Positions 9,226-17,235 of a DNA stretch of 64,000 bases are shown piece after piece. Every line of letters begins with the position of its first letter. The first letter of the stretch is position 1. The DNA comes from Brevundimonas subvibrioides ATCC 15264 (GTDB lineage Bacteria; Pseudomonadota; Alphaproteobacteria; Caulobacterales; Caulobacteraceae). The notes under the pieces were generated by a model. The model worked only from the letters and a program-made list of their open reading frames with translations, ran no database searches and was not told the origin of the DNA. Made by a program: the position numbers and the translations under genes. The DNA lies in contig NC_014375.1 of the NCBI RefSeq assembly GCF_000144605.1, positions 3,044,501-3,108,500 of the forward strand, given 5' to 3'.

Positions 9226-10341
9226 CTAGCTCTCGCCCCAGCCCCGCACCGATGCCCCGCCGAACACGACCTGGCGGCGCATCTCGCGCGACTGCAGCCC
9301 ATAGATCAGCCGGGGTTCCGGCGCGCTGACGGCGTCCAGCGCCGCCCGGTGCTCCGGCGACAGGACCACGTCCAGCGCCGCGACATTGTCCGCCACCTGG
9401 GCCGCCTTGCTGACGCCCATCAGGGTCGAGGCGACGCCGGGACGGCCGATCACCCAGGCCAGGGCGATCCGTGCCGGGCTCTCGCCGGCCTCGTCCGCCA
9501 CGCGGCGCAGTTCATCGACGATGCGCCAGTTCCGCTCCGTGAACAGGCTGTCGCCGAAGGGATTGGCGCCGTCCAGCCGCTTGTCGTCCTCGGGCCGCTG
9601 CCCGGTGCCCGTCGCCGCCTCGCGCGGCAGGCCACCGGCGCGCGGGGCCCCGGCCTCGACCGTCGCCCGGTCGTACTTCCCGGTCAGCAGGCCATAGGCC
9701 AGGGGACTCCAGGGCTGCAGACCCAGACCGAACTCGGCCGCCAGCGGGACGTGCTCGTCCTCCACGTCCCGGTTGGCGAGGGAATAGAAATACTGCAGCG
9801 CGATCGGCCCCGGCATCCCGTGGGCCCGGGCCAGGGTGGCCAGCTGGGCCACGTACCAGGCCGGCGTGTTGGACAGGCCCCAGTAGCGAACCTTGCCCGA
9901 GCGAACGAGGCCGGACATCGTCTCCAGCAGTTCCTCGGCCGGGGTCACCCCGTCCCAGACGTGCAGCCAGTACAGGTCGACATGGTCGGTCTTCAATCGC
10001 TTCAGGGACCCGTCCAGCGCCGCGTGCAGATGCCGCGCACCGGCACCGCCGCTGTGCGCCCCCGCCCCGGCCGCGAACCCGGCCTTGGTCGCCACCACCA
10101 TCTGGTCGCGCAGGCCGCGCGCGGCGATGAATTCGCCCACCATCTCCTCGCTTCGGCCGCTGGAATAGACGTCGGCGGTGTCGACGAAGTTGCCGCCCGC
10201 CTCGACATAGGCGTCGAACACCGCCTGCGACCCCTCCTCGCCCAGGCCCCACCGCGCCATGCCGAAGGTCATGGTGCCCAGCGCCAGAGGGCTGACGACC
10301 AGGCCCGAACGACCCAGGGTGCGATAATCGGAGAGCGGCAT
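9226..10341 (-). CDS. Aldo/keto reductase
   Basis: 371 aa NAD(P)H-dependent oxidoreductase of the aldo/keto reductase superfamily, (beta/alpha)8 barrel, cytoplasmic. The catalytic tetrad is visible as Asp54 and Tyr59 (NFVDTADVY), Lys86 (VVATKAG) and His127 (YWLHVWD). The cofactor-side motif near GRPGVASTLMGVSK is also present. It resembles the YajO/Tas-like group acting on small aldehydes or ketones; the substrate cannot be read from sequence. It is divergently transcribed from a TetR-type gene with 77 bp between starts, suggesting that the neighbour represses it. Confidence 0.9.
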   Translation of the reverse strand: MPLSDYRTLGRSGLVVSPLALGTMTFGMARWGLGEEGSQAVFDAYVEAGGNFVDTADVYSSGRSEEMVGEFIAARGLRDQMVVATKAGFAAGAGAHSGGAGARHLHAALDGSLKRLKTDHVDLYWLHVWDGVTPAEELLETMSGLVRSGKVRYWGLSNTPAWYVAQLATLARAHGMPGPIALQYFYSLANRDVEDEHVPLAAEFGLGLQPWSPLAYGLLTGKYDRATVEAGAPRAGGLPREAATGTGQRPEDDKRLDGANPFGDSLFTERNWRIVDELRRVADEAGESPARIALAWVIGRPGVASTLMGVSKAAQVADNVAALDVVLSPEHRAALDAVSAPEPRLIYGLQSREMRRQVVFGGASVRGWGES

Positions 10342-10402
10342 ACGGCGTTTCCTAGTGATTGCTACAGAACCCGTAGTCGCCCTTGCCGTTCCGCGTCAAG
10401 AG

Positions 10403-10424
10403 TTTCATATTGATCGTTATGGAA
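10403..10424. promoter_or_regulatory. Candidate TetR operator
   Basis: An imperfect 22-bp dyad centred on GATC (TTTCATATTGA / TCGTTATGGAA, 8 of 11 paired positions) lies between the divergent aldo/keto reductase and TetR genes. It overlaps the upstream possible start codon of the TetR gene. TetR proteins commonly bind such dyads in the divergent intergenic region and repress both genes. The overlap with the first ATG could mean that the true start is the ATG at 10428. Confidence 0.35.
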
Positions 10425-11033
10425 ACGATGACGCAGCCTCGAAAGAAGACCGGACGGCCGCTGTCGTTCGACCGCGACGCCGCCCTGCATGCGGCCATGC
10501 TGACCTTCTGGCGGCATGGCTATGAGTCGACCTCGGTCGCGGACCTGACCGCCGCCATGGGCATCACGCCCCCCAGCCTCTATGCGGCGTTCGGCGACAA
10601 GAAGCGGCTGTTCCGGGAAACCGTGGCGCTCTACCTGTCCGGCGAACCGCCCGAGGCCACGATCGCGGCGGCCCCGTCCGCCCGCGCGGCCGCCGAGCGT
10701 CTGCTGACCGCCTCGGCCGAGGGCGTGACGGGCGACAACACCCCCACGGGCTGCCTGCTGGCCACCTCGGCGCTCAGCTGCTCGACCGCCGCCGCCGACG
10801 TCCAGGCCGAGATCGCCGCGATCCGCCACGGCATCGAGGGGGCCCTGCGCGCGCGGATCCAGAAAGACATCGACCGCGGAGCCCTGCCGGCCGACACCGA
10901 CGCCGACGCCCTGGCCGGCCACATGATGGCGATGACCCAGGGCCTGTCGACCCTGGCCCGCGACGGGGCCTCCCGCGAAAAGCTGCTGCGCGTGGCGGCA
11001 CAGGCGATGCAGGTGTGGCCCCCGCAGGGATAG
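10419..11033 (+). CDS. TetR/AcrR family transcriptional regulator
   Basis: 204 aa if it starts at the ATG at 10419; the in-frame ATG at 10428 (MTQPRKKTGRP) is equally plausible and would free the candidate operator. The N-terminal helix-turn-helix is clear: FDRDAALHAAMLTFWRHGYESTSVADLTAAMGI followed by SLYAAFGDKKRLF, the typical TetR recognition and signature helices. The C-terminal half is an all-helical ligand-binding domain with Cys residues (TGCLLATSALSC), as in the TetR_C subgroup often adjacent to reductases. It probably represses itself and the divergent aldo/keto reductase in response to an unknown small molecule. Confidence 0.88.
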   Translation: METMTQPRKKTGRPLSFDRDAALHAAMLTFWRHGYESTSVADLTAAMGITPPSLYAAFGDKKRLFRETVALYLSGEPPEATIAAAPSARAAAERLLTASAEGVTGDNTPTGCLLATSALSCSTAAADVQAEIAAIRHGIEGALRARIQKDIDRGALPADTDADALAGHMMAMTQGLSTLARDGASREKLLRVAAQAMQVWPPQG

Positions 11034-11507
11034 CATCGCATTGAACAGGAATAAATTCCTTACTGCCCCTTGAAGGCACCGCAACGCCGACCATTTGCGG
11101 AGCGGTCTTTGACATCCGAACCCGGTGGCGCACCCGACGAAGGACGCCCGACATTTCCGATAATCATGGCCGGGGTGCCACCCGCGCGTCCGCAAGCCTC
11201 TGATTTCCTTAAAGCGGTCCCGGCGATTGGCACGCTGGCACCCTGTTTTTCTGGCATGCCACCCCTCTCACAGCCCGTGACGGCTCCCCGCCGGCCATCG
11301 CCTTCGACAGCCGAGGCGCGGTCGATGCCTTTGAGGCCGAACCCCAAAAGCGGCCCGGCGCCTGCCGGCTCGTTCACCTTTGGGGCGGGGAAGAACCGAC
11401 GGCGTTCGATCCAGGCGGACCCTGGCCTCATCGCCACGCCTCAGCCCATTCCCCGACATGGCGCAGGGCTTGAACCGACTGCATTGCCGCGGTGCCGCCC
11501 AAGCGGA
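11034..11507. other. Intergenic region without a supported gene
   Basis: 474 bp between the convergent TetR and beta-lactamase-family genes. Open frames exist on both strands, but they have the Arg/Pro/Ala-rich composition of GC-driven shadows and no recognisable motif. Short repeats of GGCAC/GTGCC and TGGCA occur between about 11175 and 11270, including the palindrome CTGGCATGCCA-like segment near 11250. I see no terminator with a T-run, no tRNA and no clear promoter. Confidence 0.5.
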
Positions 11508-12923
11508 TCAGTAGATCCAGAACACCTCGTCGTTCTCGGTCCAGCCGACAACAATGTGGCCTTGTTCCTCGTCGTCTCCGATCCACCGATACCGGACCAT
11601 CTCGCCTCCCGTGACTGACCACTGCTCGACCGGTGCGAAGACGTGTTCGGGTCGGACGCCCCATGACGGGGCCGTCTCCCCGCCCGCGGCGATGATCTCG
11701 GACGCCAGCAGGCTATCCGGCAGATCAGCGTCGGCGCGGCGAAAGGCGCGGCGCAAGCGTGCGGTCCGGGCGTCCTCGGCCATCACGGGCTGGGTCAGAT
11801 AGGTCGAGCCCGGGGCAAGCCCCTCGGCGATGGCGAGGGCCAGGTCCTCCAGCGGCGGCTCACCGTCCTCGTCGGTATTGCAGACAGCCAGGACCTGGAT
11901 GCCCGATCCGCCGAACGCCATCGTCTGGGAAACGAACCCGGGCACGGCCCCGGTATGGTGATAGAGCGACTGACCGCGACACCGCTCCAGAAAGACCCCG
12001 GCTCCGTAAGGCGCAGCGCGGCCGGTGCGGAGGCTCCCCGGCTGCCAGGCCAGGGCTGCGGTCTCCGGTGACATCAGGGTCGAGGCGGCGACGGCCTTGC
12101 ACCAGGGCGCCCAGTCCAGAGCGCTGAACAGGACACCGCCGTCGGCGGCGCGGCTCATCTCGTCCTCCATCTGGTCAGCCTTGGACAGCTTGTCGCCGCT
12201 CAAGGTGAAGCCCTGCGCGCGGGCGGCGATGTCAGTCGCGGTCGCGTCCGGGCGCGCGAAGGGAAGGCCGGCGGGGGCGAAGACTCGCTCGCGCAGATAG
12301 TCGGCATAGGTCATTCCGCTGACTGCCTCGATCAGCCAGCCGAGGACGAGATAGTTCGTGTTGGAATAGGCCCAGGACTCGCCGGGCTCGAAGTCGCGGC
12401 CCTCTGACACCGCATCGAAGACCATCCGTCGGCTGACCGGTTCGGACCAGTCCTCGACCTGATCCAGATAGTCCGGCAAGCCCGAGGTCTGGTGCAGCAG
12501 GTTTGCGATCGACGTCCGGGCCAGCACAGGGGGCAGACCGGTCACATGGGCGCCAAGTCGATCGTTCAGGGCGATCCGGCCCGCCTGCAGAAGTTGAAGC
12601 ACCGCCAGGCCCGTGACGAATTTGCCGTTCGAGCCGATGTGGAACAGCGTTTCCGGCGTTACCGGTCGGCGCGGGGAGCGTCGGGCGTCGCCCCAGGCAA
12701 AGACCCCGGCGGGCTCGCCGTGGCGGGCGGCCACCACCACCCCGCCCACGCTGCCGGAGCCGCTCACGAGCGCGCCGAGGGTCTCGGCCACGGTTTCAGG
12801 CAAGGGCGGCGGGGATCCATCGCCCGCGACGTCCGGCTGCGGTTCCGACACTGCATCCGGTCCACAGCCTGCAAGGCCTATCCCCGCAAGGGCCGCTCCC
12901 ACCAGTCCTCGTCGGTTCAGCAT
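11508..12923 (-). CDS. Serine beta-lactamase-family hydrolase (class C/esterase fold), lipoprotein
   Basis: 471 aa. A lipoprotein signal peptide ends in GLAGC, with Cys20 as the lipidated residue, so the enzyme is probably anchored on the periplasmic face. The penicillin-recognising fold motifs are present in order: SNGK (Ser98, Lys101) as S-x-x-K, YSN (186-188) as Y-x-N, and HTG (323-325) in place of K-T-G. This set is typical of class C-like esterases, D-aminopeptidases and peptidoglycan-directed hydrolases as well as AmpC, so antibiotic hydrolysis is not implied. About 110 residues follow the last motif as an extra C-terminal domain. The ATG at 12923 is chosen because it starts the signal peptide. 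Confidence 0.85.
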   Translation of the reverse strand: MLNRRGLVGAALAGIGLAGCGPDAVSEPQPDVAGDGSPPPLPETVAETLGALVSGSGSVGGVVVAARHGEPAGVFAWGDARRSPRRPVTPETLFHIGSNGKFVTGLAVLQLLQAGRIALNDRLGAHVTGLPPVLARTSIANLLHQTSGLPDYLDQVEDWSEPVSRRMVFDAVSEGRDFEPGESWAYSNTNYLVLGWLIEAVSGMTYADYLRERVFAPAGLPFARPDATATDIAARAQGFTLSGDKLSKADQMEDEMSRAADGGVLFSALDWAPWCKAVAASTLMSPETAALAWQPGSLRTGRAAPYGAGVFLERCRGQSLYHHTGAVPGFVSQTMAFGGSGIQVLAVCNTDEDGEPPLEDLALAIAEGLAPGSTYLTQPVMAEDARTARLRRAFRRADADLPDSLLASEIIAAGGETAPSWGVRPEHVFAPVEQWSVTGGEMVRYRWIGDDEEQGHIVVGWTENDEVFWIY

Positions 12924-13192
12924 GTTTTCCCCCTGATCGCGTGGCGGAAGAAACGGCGCGTGGCAGCGACAGTCAATGTGACGAGTTCTGACGGCGTCGG
13001 TGTTCCACCCGGGCGAGCGCTTGTCTTTCCAATTCCCCGGCCGCTGCCGAAACGGTGCCGCGCAGACCGCTCCAAAGCCCACGGAAAGCGGAGGACGCCG
13101 CGCATCCATCGACGCGATGGGGCGCAGACAGGCCCATCGCAGACGTCCTCATTCCACCCCTGTCCGTCATTCGGCCCGTCCGTCTCGGCGAC

Positions 13193-13528
13193 CTAGCCCT
13201 CCGACGCCCCCGGCCCCCTACGCCCCCAGCGGCGCTTCGGCTCTTCGCCGTTCGCCTTCAGGGTGATCTCCTTCAGCTTGCGGCCCTGCATCGACGACAG
13301 GGCCTGGCCCGGCGCGCCCTTCTCCGGATCGCCGAAGGCCCGGCCATAGGTCTTGATGCGGTCCGTGACGCCCTCGATGAACTCGCCCTCCCATTCGGAC
13401 AGGGCGATCCCGGCCTTGTCGGCCGCGCGCTTCGCGCGTTTGAGCGCATTCAGGGCCTTGCGGCGCGCGGCCTCGCGCTCGGCCTCGAACGGGCTGGGCG
13501 CGGGCTTGTCCTTCTTCTGGAACCCCAA
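13193..13528 (-). CDS. Conserved-looking hypothetical basic protein, start uncertain
   Basis: About 111 aa from a TTG at 13528. The product is soluble, helical and rich in Lys/Arg (EREAARRKALNALKRAKRAADKAG) with a Trp-centred acidic patch (LSEWEGEFIEGV). The frame stays open back to 13621, where a CTG codon two bases past the gapR stop would give an N-terminus beginning KRTPITGGPKTQPRDKGG; no ATG or GTG exists in that stretch. The 3'-to-5' order gapR then this gene suggests co-transcription with gapR. I do not recognise a family; a nucleic-acid-associated role would be only a guess from the charge. Confidence 0.6.
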   Translation of the reverse strand: MGFQKKDKPAPSPFEAEREAARRKALNALKRAKRAADKAGIALSEWEGEFIEGVTDRIKTYGRAFGDPEKGAPGQALSSMQGRKLKEITLKANGEEPKRRWGRRGPGASEG

Positions 13529-13623
13529 GCCGGGCTTGAACCCGGACGAGCGCTTGAGGGACCCGCCCCCCTTGTCCCGGGGTTGGGTCTTCGGACCGCC
13601 CGTGATGGGCGTCCGCTTCAGGA

Positions 13624-13899
13624 TCAGATCTCGCCGAGCGCCGACAGATACAAGTCCAGGATCGCGTCCTCTTCCTGGCGCTTGGCCTTGTCCTGCTTGC
13701 GGATGCGGATGACCTTCCTCAGGATCTTGACGTCGTAGCCCTCGCCCTTGGCCTCGGCGAAGACCTCCTTCATGTCTTCCATGACGGCGGCCTTGTCTTC
13801 TTCCAGACGCTCGATCCGCTCGATGATGGTCCTCAACCGGCCCTGGGCCGCCGAGTTCAGAACGTCGGGCGAAGCGTCGAAGGAAGCGTCGTCGGCCAT
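13624..13899 (-). CDS. gapR: GapR nucleoid-associated protein (DUF2312)
   Basis: 91 aa, nearly the length of the Caulobacter protein. The sequence runs VLNSAAQGRLRTIIERIERLEEDK, then EVFAEAKGEGYDVKILRKVIRIRKQDKAKRQEEDAI and ends LYLSALGEI. This is the DUF2312 signature: a long N-terminal coiled coil followed by a basic helical DNA-contact region. In Caulobacter, GapR is an essential dimer-of-dimers clamp that binds overtwisted DNA ahead of polymerases and supports chromosome replication. The ATG at 13899 is preceded by GGAG about 8 bases upstream; an upstream in-frame codon would add 13 non-family residues. Confidence 0.92.
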   Translation of the reverse strand: MADDASFDASPDVLNSAAQGRLRTIIERIERLEEDKAAVMEDMKEVFAEAKGEGYDVKILRKVIRIRKQDKAKRQEEDAILDLYLSALGEI

Positions 13900-13967
13900 G
13901 GGGAAGTCTCCGGAAAATCGAGCGGGGACGCTAACCATGTCCCGGCCCCCGGCTCAACGCCGGACAC

Positions 13968-13996
13968 GAAAAAGGCCGCGGACAAGGTCCGCAGCC
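13968..13996 (-). terminator. Intrinsic terminator downstream of rpmJ
   Basis: On the minus strand GGCTGCGGAC-CTT-GTCCGCGGCC pairs over ten positions (one T-G wobble) and is followed by TTTTT. It sits 40-70 bp past the rpmJ stop codon. A second perfect hairpin, GCGCGCCC-GTC-GGGCGCGC at 14012-14030, lies between the stop and the terminator. It separates rpmJ from gapR transcription. Confidence 0.8.
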
Positions 13997-14035
13997 TGTG
14001 GATCGTTGGAAGCGCGCCCGTCGGGCGCGCGCCAG

Positions 14036-14161
14036 TCAGCCCTGCTTCGCCTTGAAGCGCGGGTCGGTCTTGTTGATCACGAAGACGACGCCCTTGCGGC
14101 GCACGACCTTGCAGTCGCGGTGACGGGTCTTGAGCGACTTGAGCGAGCTGCGGACCTTCAT
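14036..14161 (-). CDS. rpmJ: 50S ribosomal protein L36
   Basis: 41 aa, [18 protein letters not shown] followed by [23 protein letters not shown]. This is the 41-residue form of L36 found in many proteobacteria, which keeps only one Cys of the four zinc-ligand positions of the 38-residue form (the zinc-independent type). It is a small basic protein of the large ribosomal subunit. It is a single gene with its own terminator, as expected for an unlinked rpmJ. The start is ATG 14161, preceded by a purine-rich stretch (CAAGGATTT in minus orientation). Confidence 0.95.
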   Translation of the reverse strand: MKVRSSLKSLKTRHRDCKVVRRKGVVFVINKTDPRFKAKQG

Positions 14162-14318
14162 GGTCGGAAATCCTTGGTGGCGCTGAACGCTCGCCGCTCG
14201 GCGGCTTGCGGCTTCAGCGCGGGCTGGAGGCAAAACGAAAACAGAAAAGCCGCAAGGAAGCCCCAGCGGCGGAGGCGTGCGTATAGCCACGCCCCCTGCC
14301 TGCGTCAAGCCGCGTGGC

Positions 14319-14591
14319 CTACTGCTTGTTCTGCTCGCCGCCCGACAGCACGGCGGCTTCGGCCGGCGACGCCGGGGCGGCGACCTCCTCGGCCGTGGCG
14401 TCGGCCATGGCGTCGGGCGCGGGAGTCACGCCGCCGTCCGTGGGCAGTTCGGTCGGGCCTCCGACGGACGGAGCCGTCGTCGATTCGATCGGCTGTTGCG
14501 GAGCGGCCGTGGCGGGCTCCTCGGCAGCGGGCTGGCAGGCCGCCAGGGCCAGGGCGGTCAGGGCGGCAAGCGATGCGGACGTGATACGCAT
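14319..14591 (-). CDS. Small Ala/Pro/Thr-rich lipoprotein
   Basis: 90 aa. It has a lipoprotein signal peptide [19 protein letters not shown] with lipidated Cys19. The mature part is a disordered chain rich in Ala, Pro, Glu and Thr with no domain I recognise. The ATG at 14591 starts the signal peptide; the longer open frame adds non-signal residues. It lies 81 bp downstream of scpB on the same strand and may be the last gene of that operon. Function unknown; envelope location is the only supported inference. Confidence 0.7.
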   Translation of the reverse strand: MRITSASLAALTALALAACQPAAEEPATAAPQQPIESTTAPSVGGPTELPTDGGVTPAPDAMADATAEEVAAPASPAEAAVLSGGEQNKQ

Positions 14592-14672
14592 GGTCGGTCT
14601 CCTCGAATGGATCGGCGTTCGATGACAAACGGCCAAGCCCGACGAAGGGTTGCGTTCCCCGCCCTGCGGCGG

Positions 14673-15329
14673 TCAGTCGCCGACGAAATCCTGGGCGAAC
14701 TCCGGAGCGTCTCCGTCCTCGATCGGATCCTCGTCGTCCGGCCCGGACCGCGACGGGTCCGGCACCTCGAACCCTGTCGGCAGCGACAGGTCGAGCAGGC
14801 CGGCGGCCTTCATCTCGGCCGCGCCCGGCAGGTCGTACAGGCTGGCCAGACCGAAATGCTCGAGGAAGCGGTCGGCGGTCGCATAGGTGACCGGGCGGCC
14901 GGGCGTCCGCCGGCGTCCCCGCAGTCGCACGAACCCCATCTCGAGCAGCAGATCGAGCGTCCCCCGCGAGATCGACACGCCCCGCACGCTCTCGATCTCG
15001 GCCCGGGTGACGGGCTGATGGTAGGCGATGATGGCCAGGGTCTCGAGCGCGGCCTTGGACAGGCGGCGCGGCTCCTCGCGCTCCTCGGTCATCAGGAACG
15101 ACAGGTCCGCCGCAGTGCGGAAGGCCCAGCGATCGGCGACGCAGGCCAGTTCGACCCCCCGCCCCTCATACCGGGCCCGCAAGGCGGCGATGGCCCGGCC
15201 GGCGTCGGCCCCCTCTGGCAGGCGGCGCGCGATGTCGGCCGCGGACAGCGGGCCGACGGCGGCGAACAGCAGGGCCTCGACCCGCCGCTCGATCTCGGCC
15301 TCGTCGGGGGCGAAGGTCAGGCCGCTCAC
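14673..15329 (-). CDS. scpB: Segregation and condensation protein B
   Basis: 218 aa. Two winged-helix domains are visible: residues 12-80 (EALLFAAVGPLSAADIARRLP) and 90-165, the latter with the ScpB signature LSKAALETLAIIAYHQPVTRAEIESVRG. A Pro/Asp-rich tail follows. ScpB dimers bind ScpA and form the kleisin part of the SMC complex for chromosome compaction. The GTG start at 15329 overlaps the scpA stop codon (GTGA), implying translational coupling. Confidence 0.95.
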   Translation of the reverse strand: MSGLTFAPDEAEIERRVEALLFAAVGPLSAADIARRLPEGADAGRAIAALRARYEGRGVELACVADRWAFRTAADLSFLMTEEREEPRRLSKAALETLAIIAYHQPVTRAEIESVRGVSISRGTLDLLLEMGFVRLRGRRRTPGRPVTYATADRFLEHFGLASLYDLPGAAEMKAAGLLDLSLPTGFEVPDPSRSGPDDEDPIEDGDAPEFAQDFVGD

Positions 15330-16144
15330 GGCGTCAGCTCCAGTGGCTGTCCCAGACCACGCCGCTTCAGCCAGACTTCATCGAACGCCTTCTCCTGGCG
15401 GACATCCATGGCCCCCTCCTTCACCAGTTCGAGGCCGGCGGAGAGGGTGGAGGCGGTCAGGGAGGCCTGCGAGGGCCCCTCCCCGTCGCGGACGGGTGCC
15501 ACCCGCTCCAGCGGGGTCCAGTCGGACAGCCGGGGCAGGATGTCGCGCAGCCAGTCGCGGGCCTCCTCCAGCGGATAGGCCTCGACCCGCTGGCCGGGAT
15601 TGTAGTGGCGGGCCTGTTCGCGGCGGCGCTGGCCGACATAGGCGGCCATCAGTTCGTACAGGCTGGCGTCGATCCGGTCGGACGGGACGATCACCGTCGC
15701 CTGCGGGTCGCCCCGCATGAAGACGTCGCGCTTCAGCTGGGGCCGGGCCTGCAGGGCGTCCGAGGCCTTGCGCATCGCCTCCAGCTTCTGCAGCCGGAAG
15801 GCCAGGGTGGCCGCCATCTCCTCGGCCGGCGGTTCGTCGCCCTTGCCCTTGTCGGTGCGCGGCAGAAGCAGTCGGGACTTCAGATAGGCCAGCCACGACG
15901 CCATCACGAGATAGTCGGCCGCCAGCGAGAAATTGCGCCGCCGCGCCTCGTGCACGAAGGCCAGATACTGCTCGGCCAGCCGGGTGATCGACAGCTTCAG
16001 CAGGTCGACCTTCTGGTTCCGCGCCAGGGCCAAGAGGACGTGCAGCGGGCCTTCGTAGCCGTCCAGATCGACCACGAAGGCGTCGCGGTCGTCGACCTCG
16101 GCCACCGCCGTGAAATCCAGGTTGGGCTGGAAGGTCTGGCTCAT
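15326..16144 (-). CDS. scpA: Segregation and condensation protein A (kleisin)
   Basis: 272 aa. The kleisin N-terminal signature is clear: FVVDLDGYEGPLHVLLALAR, then KVDLLKLSITRLAEQYLAFV and DYLVMASWLAYLKSRLLLP. A variable middle and a C-terminal winged-helix follow (EKAFDEVWLKRR). ScpA bridges SMC heads and recruits ScpB. It lies 40 bp downstream of nagZ and overlaps scpB by four bases, within the dgt-SPOR-nagZ-scpA-scpB transcription unit. Confidence 0.95.
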   Translation of the reverse strand: MSQTFQPNLDFTAVAEVDDRDAFVVDLDGYEGPLHVLLALARNQKVDLLKLSITRLAEQYLAFVHEARRRNFSLAADYLVMASWLAYLKSRLLLPRTDKGKGDEPPAEEMAATLAFRLQKLEAMRKASDALQARPQLKRDVFMRGDPQATVIVPSDRIDASLYELMAAYVGQRRREQARHYNPGQRVEAYPLEEARDWLRDILPRLSDWTPLERVAPVRDGEGPSQASLTASTLSAGLELVKEGAMDVRQEKAFDEVWLKRRGLGQPLELTP

Positions 16145-16184
16145 TCCGCTGGCCTACCGCGCGGTCGCGCTGCTTGAGGCGGGC

Positions 16185-17231
16185 TCACGCCTGCGCCTCG
16201 CCGACGTCCGGCCCTTTCGAGGCCTCCAGGCGACCGGCCAGCATCGCGTCGAACCGGCCCCGGGCCTCGAACACGTCCAGAGGCTCGGGCGTATGGACGA
16301 TCCGGGCCAGGGCAGCTTGCGCGCGGCGCGCCGCCCCACCCTTCAGCCGGCCGACGCCCTCGGCGACCTGACGCATCTGGTCCATCTCGCCGTTCCAGTG
16401 GATCACCAGATCGCATCCGGCCTTCAGCGATTTCTCGGCCCGCTCGGTCAGGGTGCCGGACAGGGCATTCATGACCAGGTCGTCGGACAGCAGCAGCCCG
16501 CCAAAACCGAGGTGGTCCCGGATCATCCGGATGGCCTTCCGGGACTGGGTCGCGGGACGCTTCCGGTCGATGGCGGTGAAGACGATGTGGGCCGTCATGC
16601 CGATCGGCATGTCCGACATGGCCTTGAACGGCGCGAAGTCCCAGGCGTCCAGCGCCTCCAGCCCGGCGTGGACGGTCGGCAGTTCCTTGTGGCTGTCGGC
16701 GAAGGCTCGGCCGTGGCCGGGCATGTGCTTGATGACCGGCAGGACGCCCCCGGCCAGCAGGCCCTCGGCCACGGCCCGGCCCAGCTGCGTGACCGTCGCC
16801 GGATCCTGGGCATAGGCCCGGTCGCCGATGATATCGTGAGCGCCGGCCGTCGGGACGTCCAGGACAGGGGCGCAGTCGATGTTGATGCCGACCGACTTCA
16901 GGTCATGGGCCATGAGCCGTCCGCCCAGCCGGGCCAGTTCGCGGGCCGTCAGCGGATCGTTCGTGGCCTTCAGATAGGCGTCGCCCGGCGGGTATTTCGG
17001 CCAGTGCGGCGGGCCCAGGCGCTGGACCCGTCCGCCCTCCTGATCGACCAGAACCGGCGCGTCCCAGCCGACGCTGTGGCGAAGCGCGTCGGTCAGGCGC
17101 AGGACCTGTTCCGGGCTGTCGACATTGCGCCGGAACAGGATGAAGCCCCACGGCCGGGCGTCGGCGAAGAAGGCGCGTTCCTCTTCCGTCAGCACCAGCC
17201 CCGAGCAGCCGTAGATGGCGGCGGTGGTCAA
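16185..17231 (-). CDS. nagZ: Beta-N-acetylhexosaminidase (glycoside hydrolase family 3)
   Basis: 348 aa cytoplasmic enzyme that removes GlcNAc from anhydro-muropeptides in cell-wall recycling. The GH3 signature KHMPGHG (168-174) with the flexible-loop His (ADSH), the substrate-contact DQEGGRVQRL (63-72) and the nucleophile region LLLSDDLVM (247-254) are all present. The start is set at TTG 17231: AGGGAT lies just upstream and overlaps the SPOR-gene stop codon, and it begins near the family start. The open frame extends further upstream into the SPOR gene but encodes Arg-rich shadow. Part of the dgt-SPOR-nagZ-scpAB unit. Confidence 0.93.
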   Translation of the reverse strand: MTTAAIYGCSGLVLTEEERAFFADARPWGFILFRRNVDSPEQVLRLTDALRHSVGWDAPVLVDQEGGRVQRLGPPHWPKYPPGDAYLKATNDPLTARELARLGGRLMAHDLKSVGINIDCAPVLDVPTAGAHDIIGDRAYAQDPATVTQLGRAVAEGLLAGGVLPVIKHMPGHGRAFADSHKELPTVHAGLEALDAWDFAPFKAMSDMPIGMTAHIVFTAIDRKRPATQSRKAIRMIRDHLGFGGLLLSDDLVMNALSGTLTERAEKSLKAGCDLVIHWNGEMDQMRQVAEGVGRLKGGAARRAQAALARIVHTPEPLDVFEARGRFDAMLAGRLEASKGPDVGEAQA

Positions 17232-17235
17232 ATCC

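Noticed and set aside
11175..11270. TGGCACG-like sequences suggesting a sigma-54 promoter
   Set aside because: No TTGC element at the correct distance; the repeats are better described as short GGCAC/GTGCC repeats.
11060..11437. Open frames on both strands in the gap after the TetR gene
   Set aside because: No ribosome-binding site, no motif, and Arg/Pro-rich composition in each frame.
11508..12923. Antibiotic-resistance beta-lactamase
   Set aside because: The motif set fits many esterases and peptidases; HTG in place of KTG and the extra C-terminal domain give no reason to infer drug resistance.
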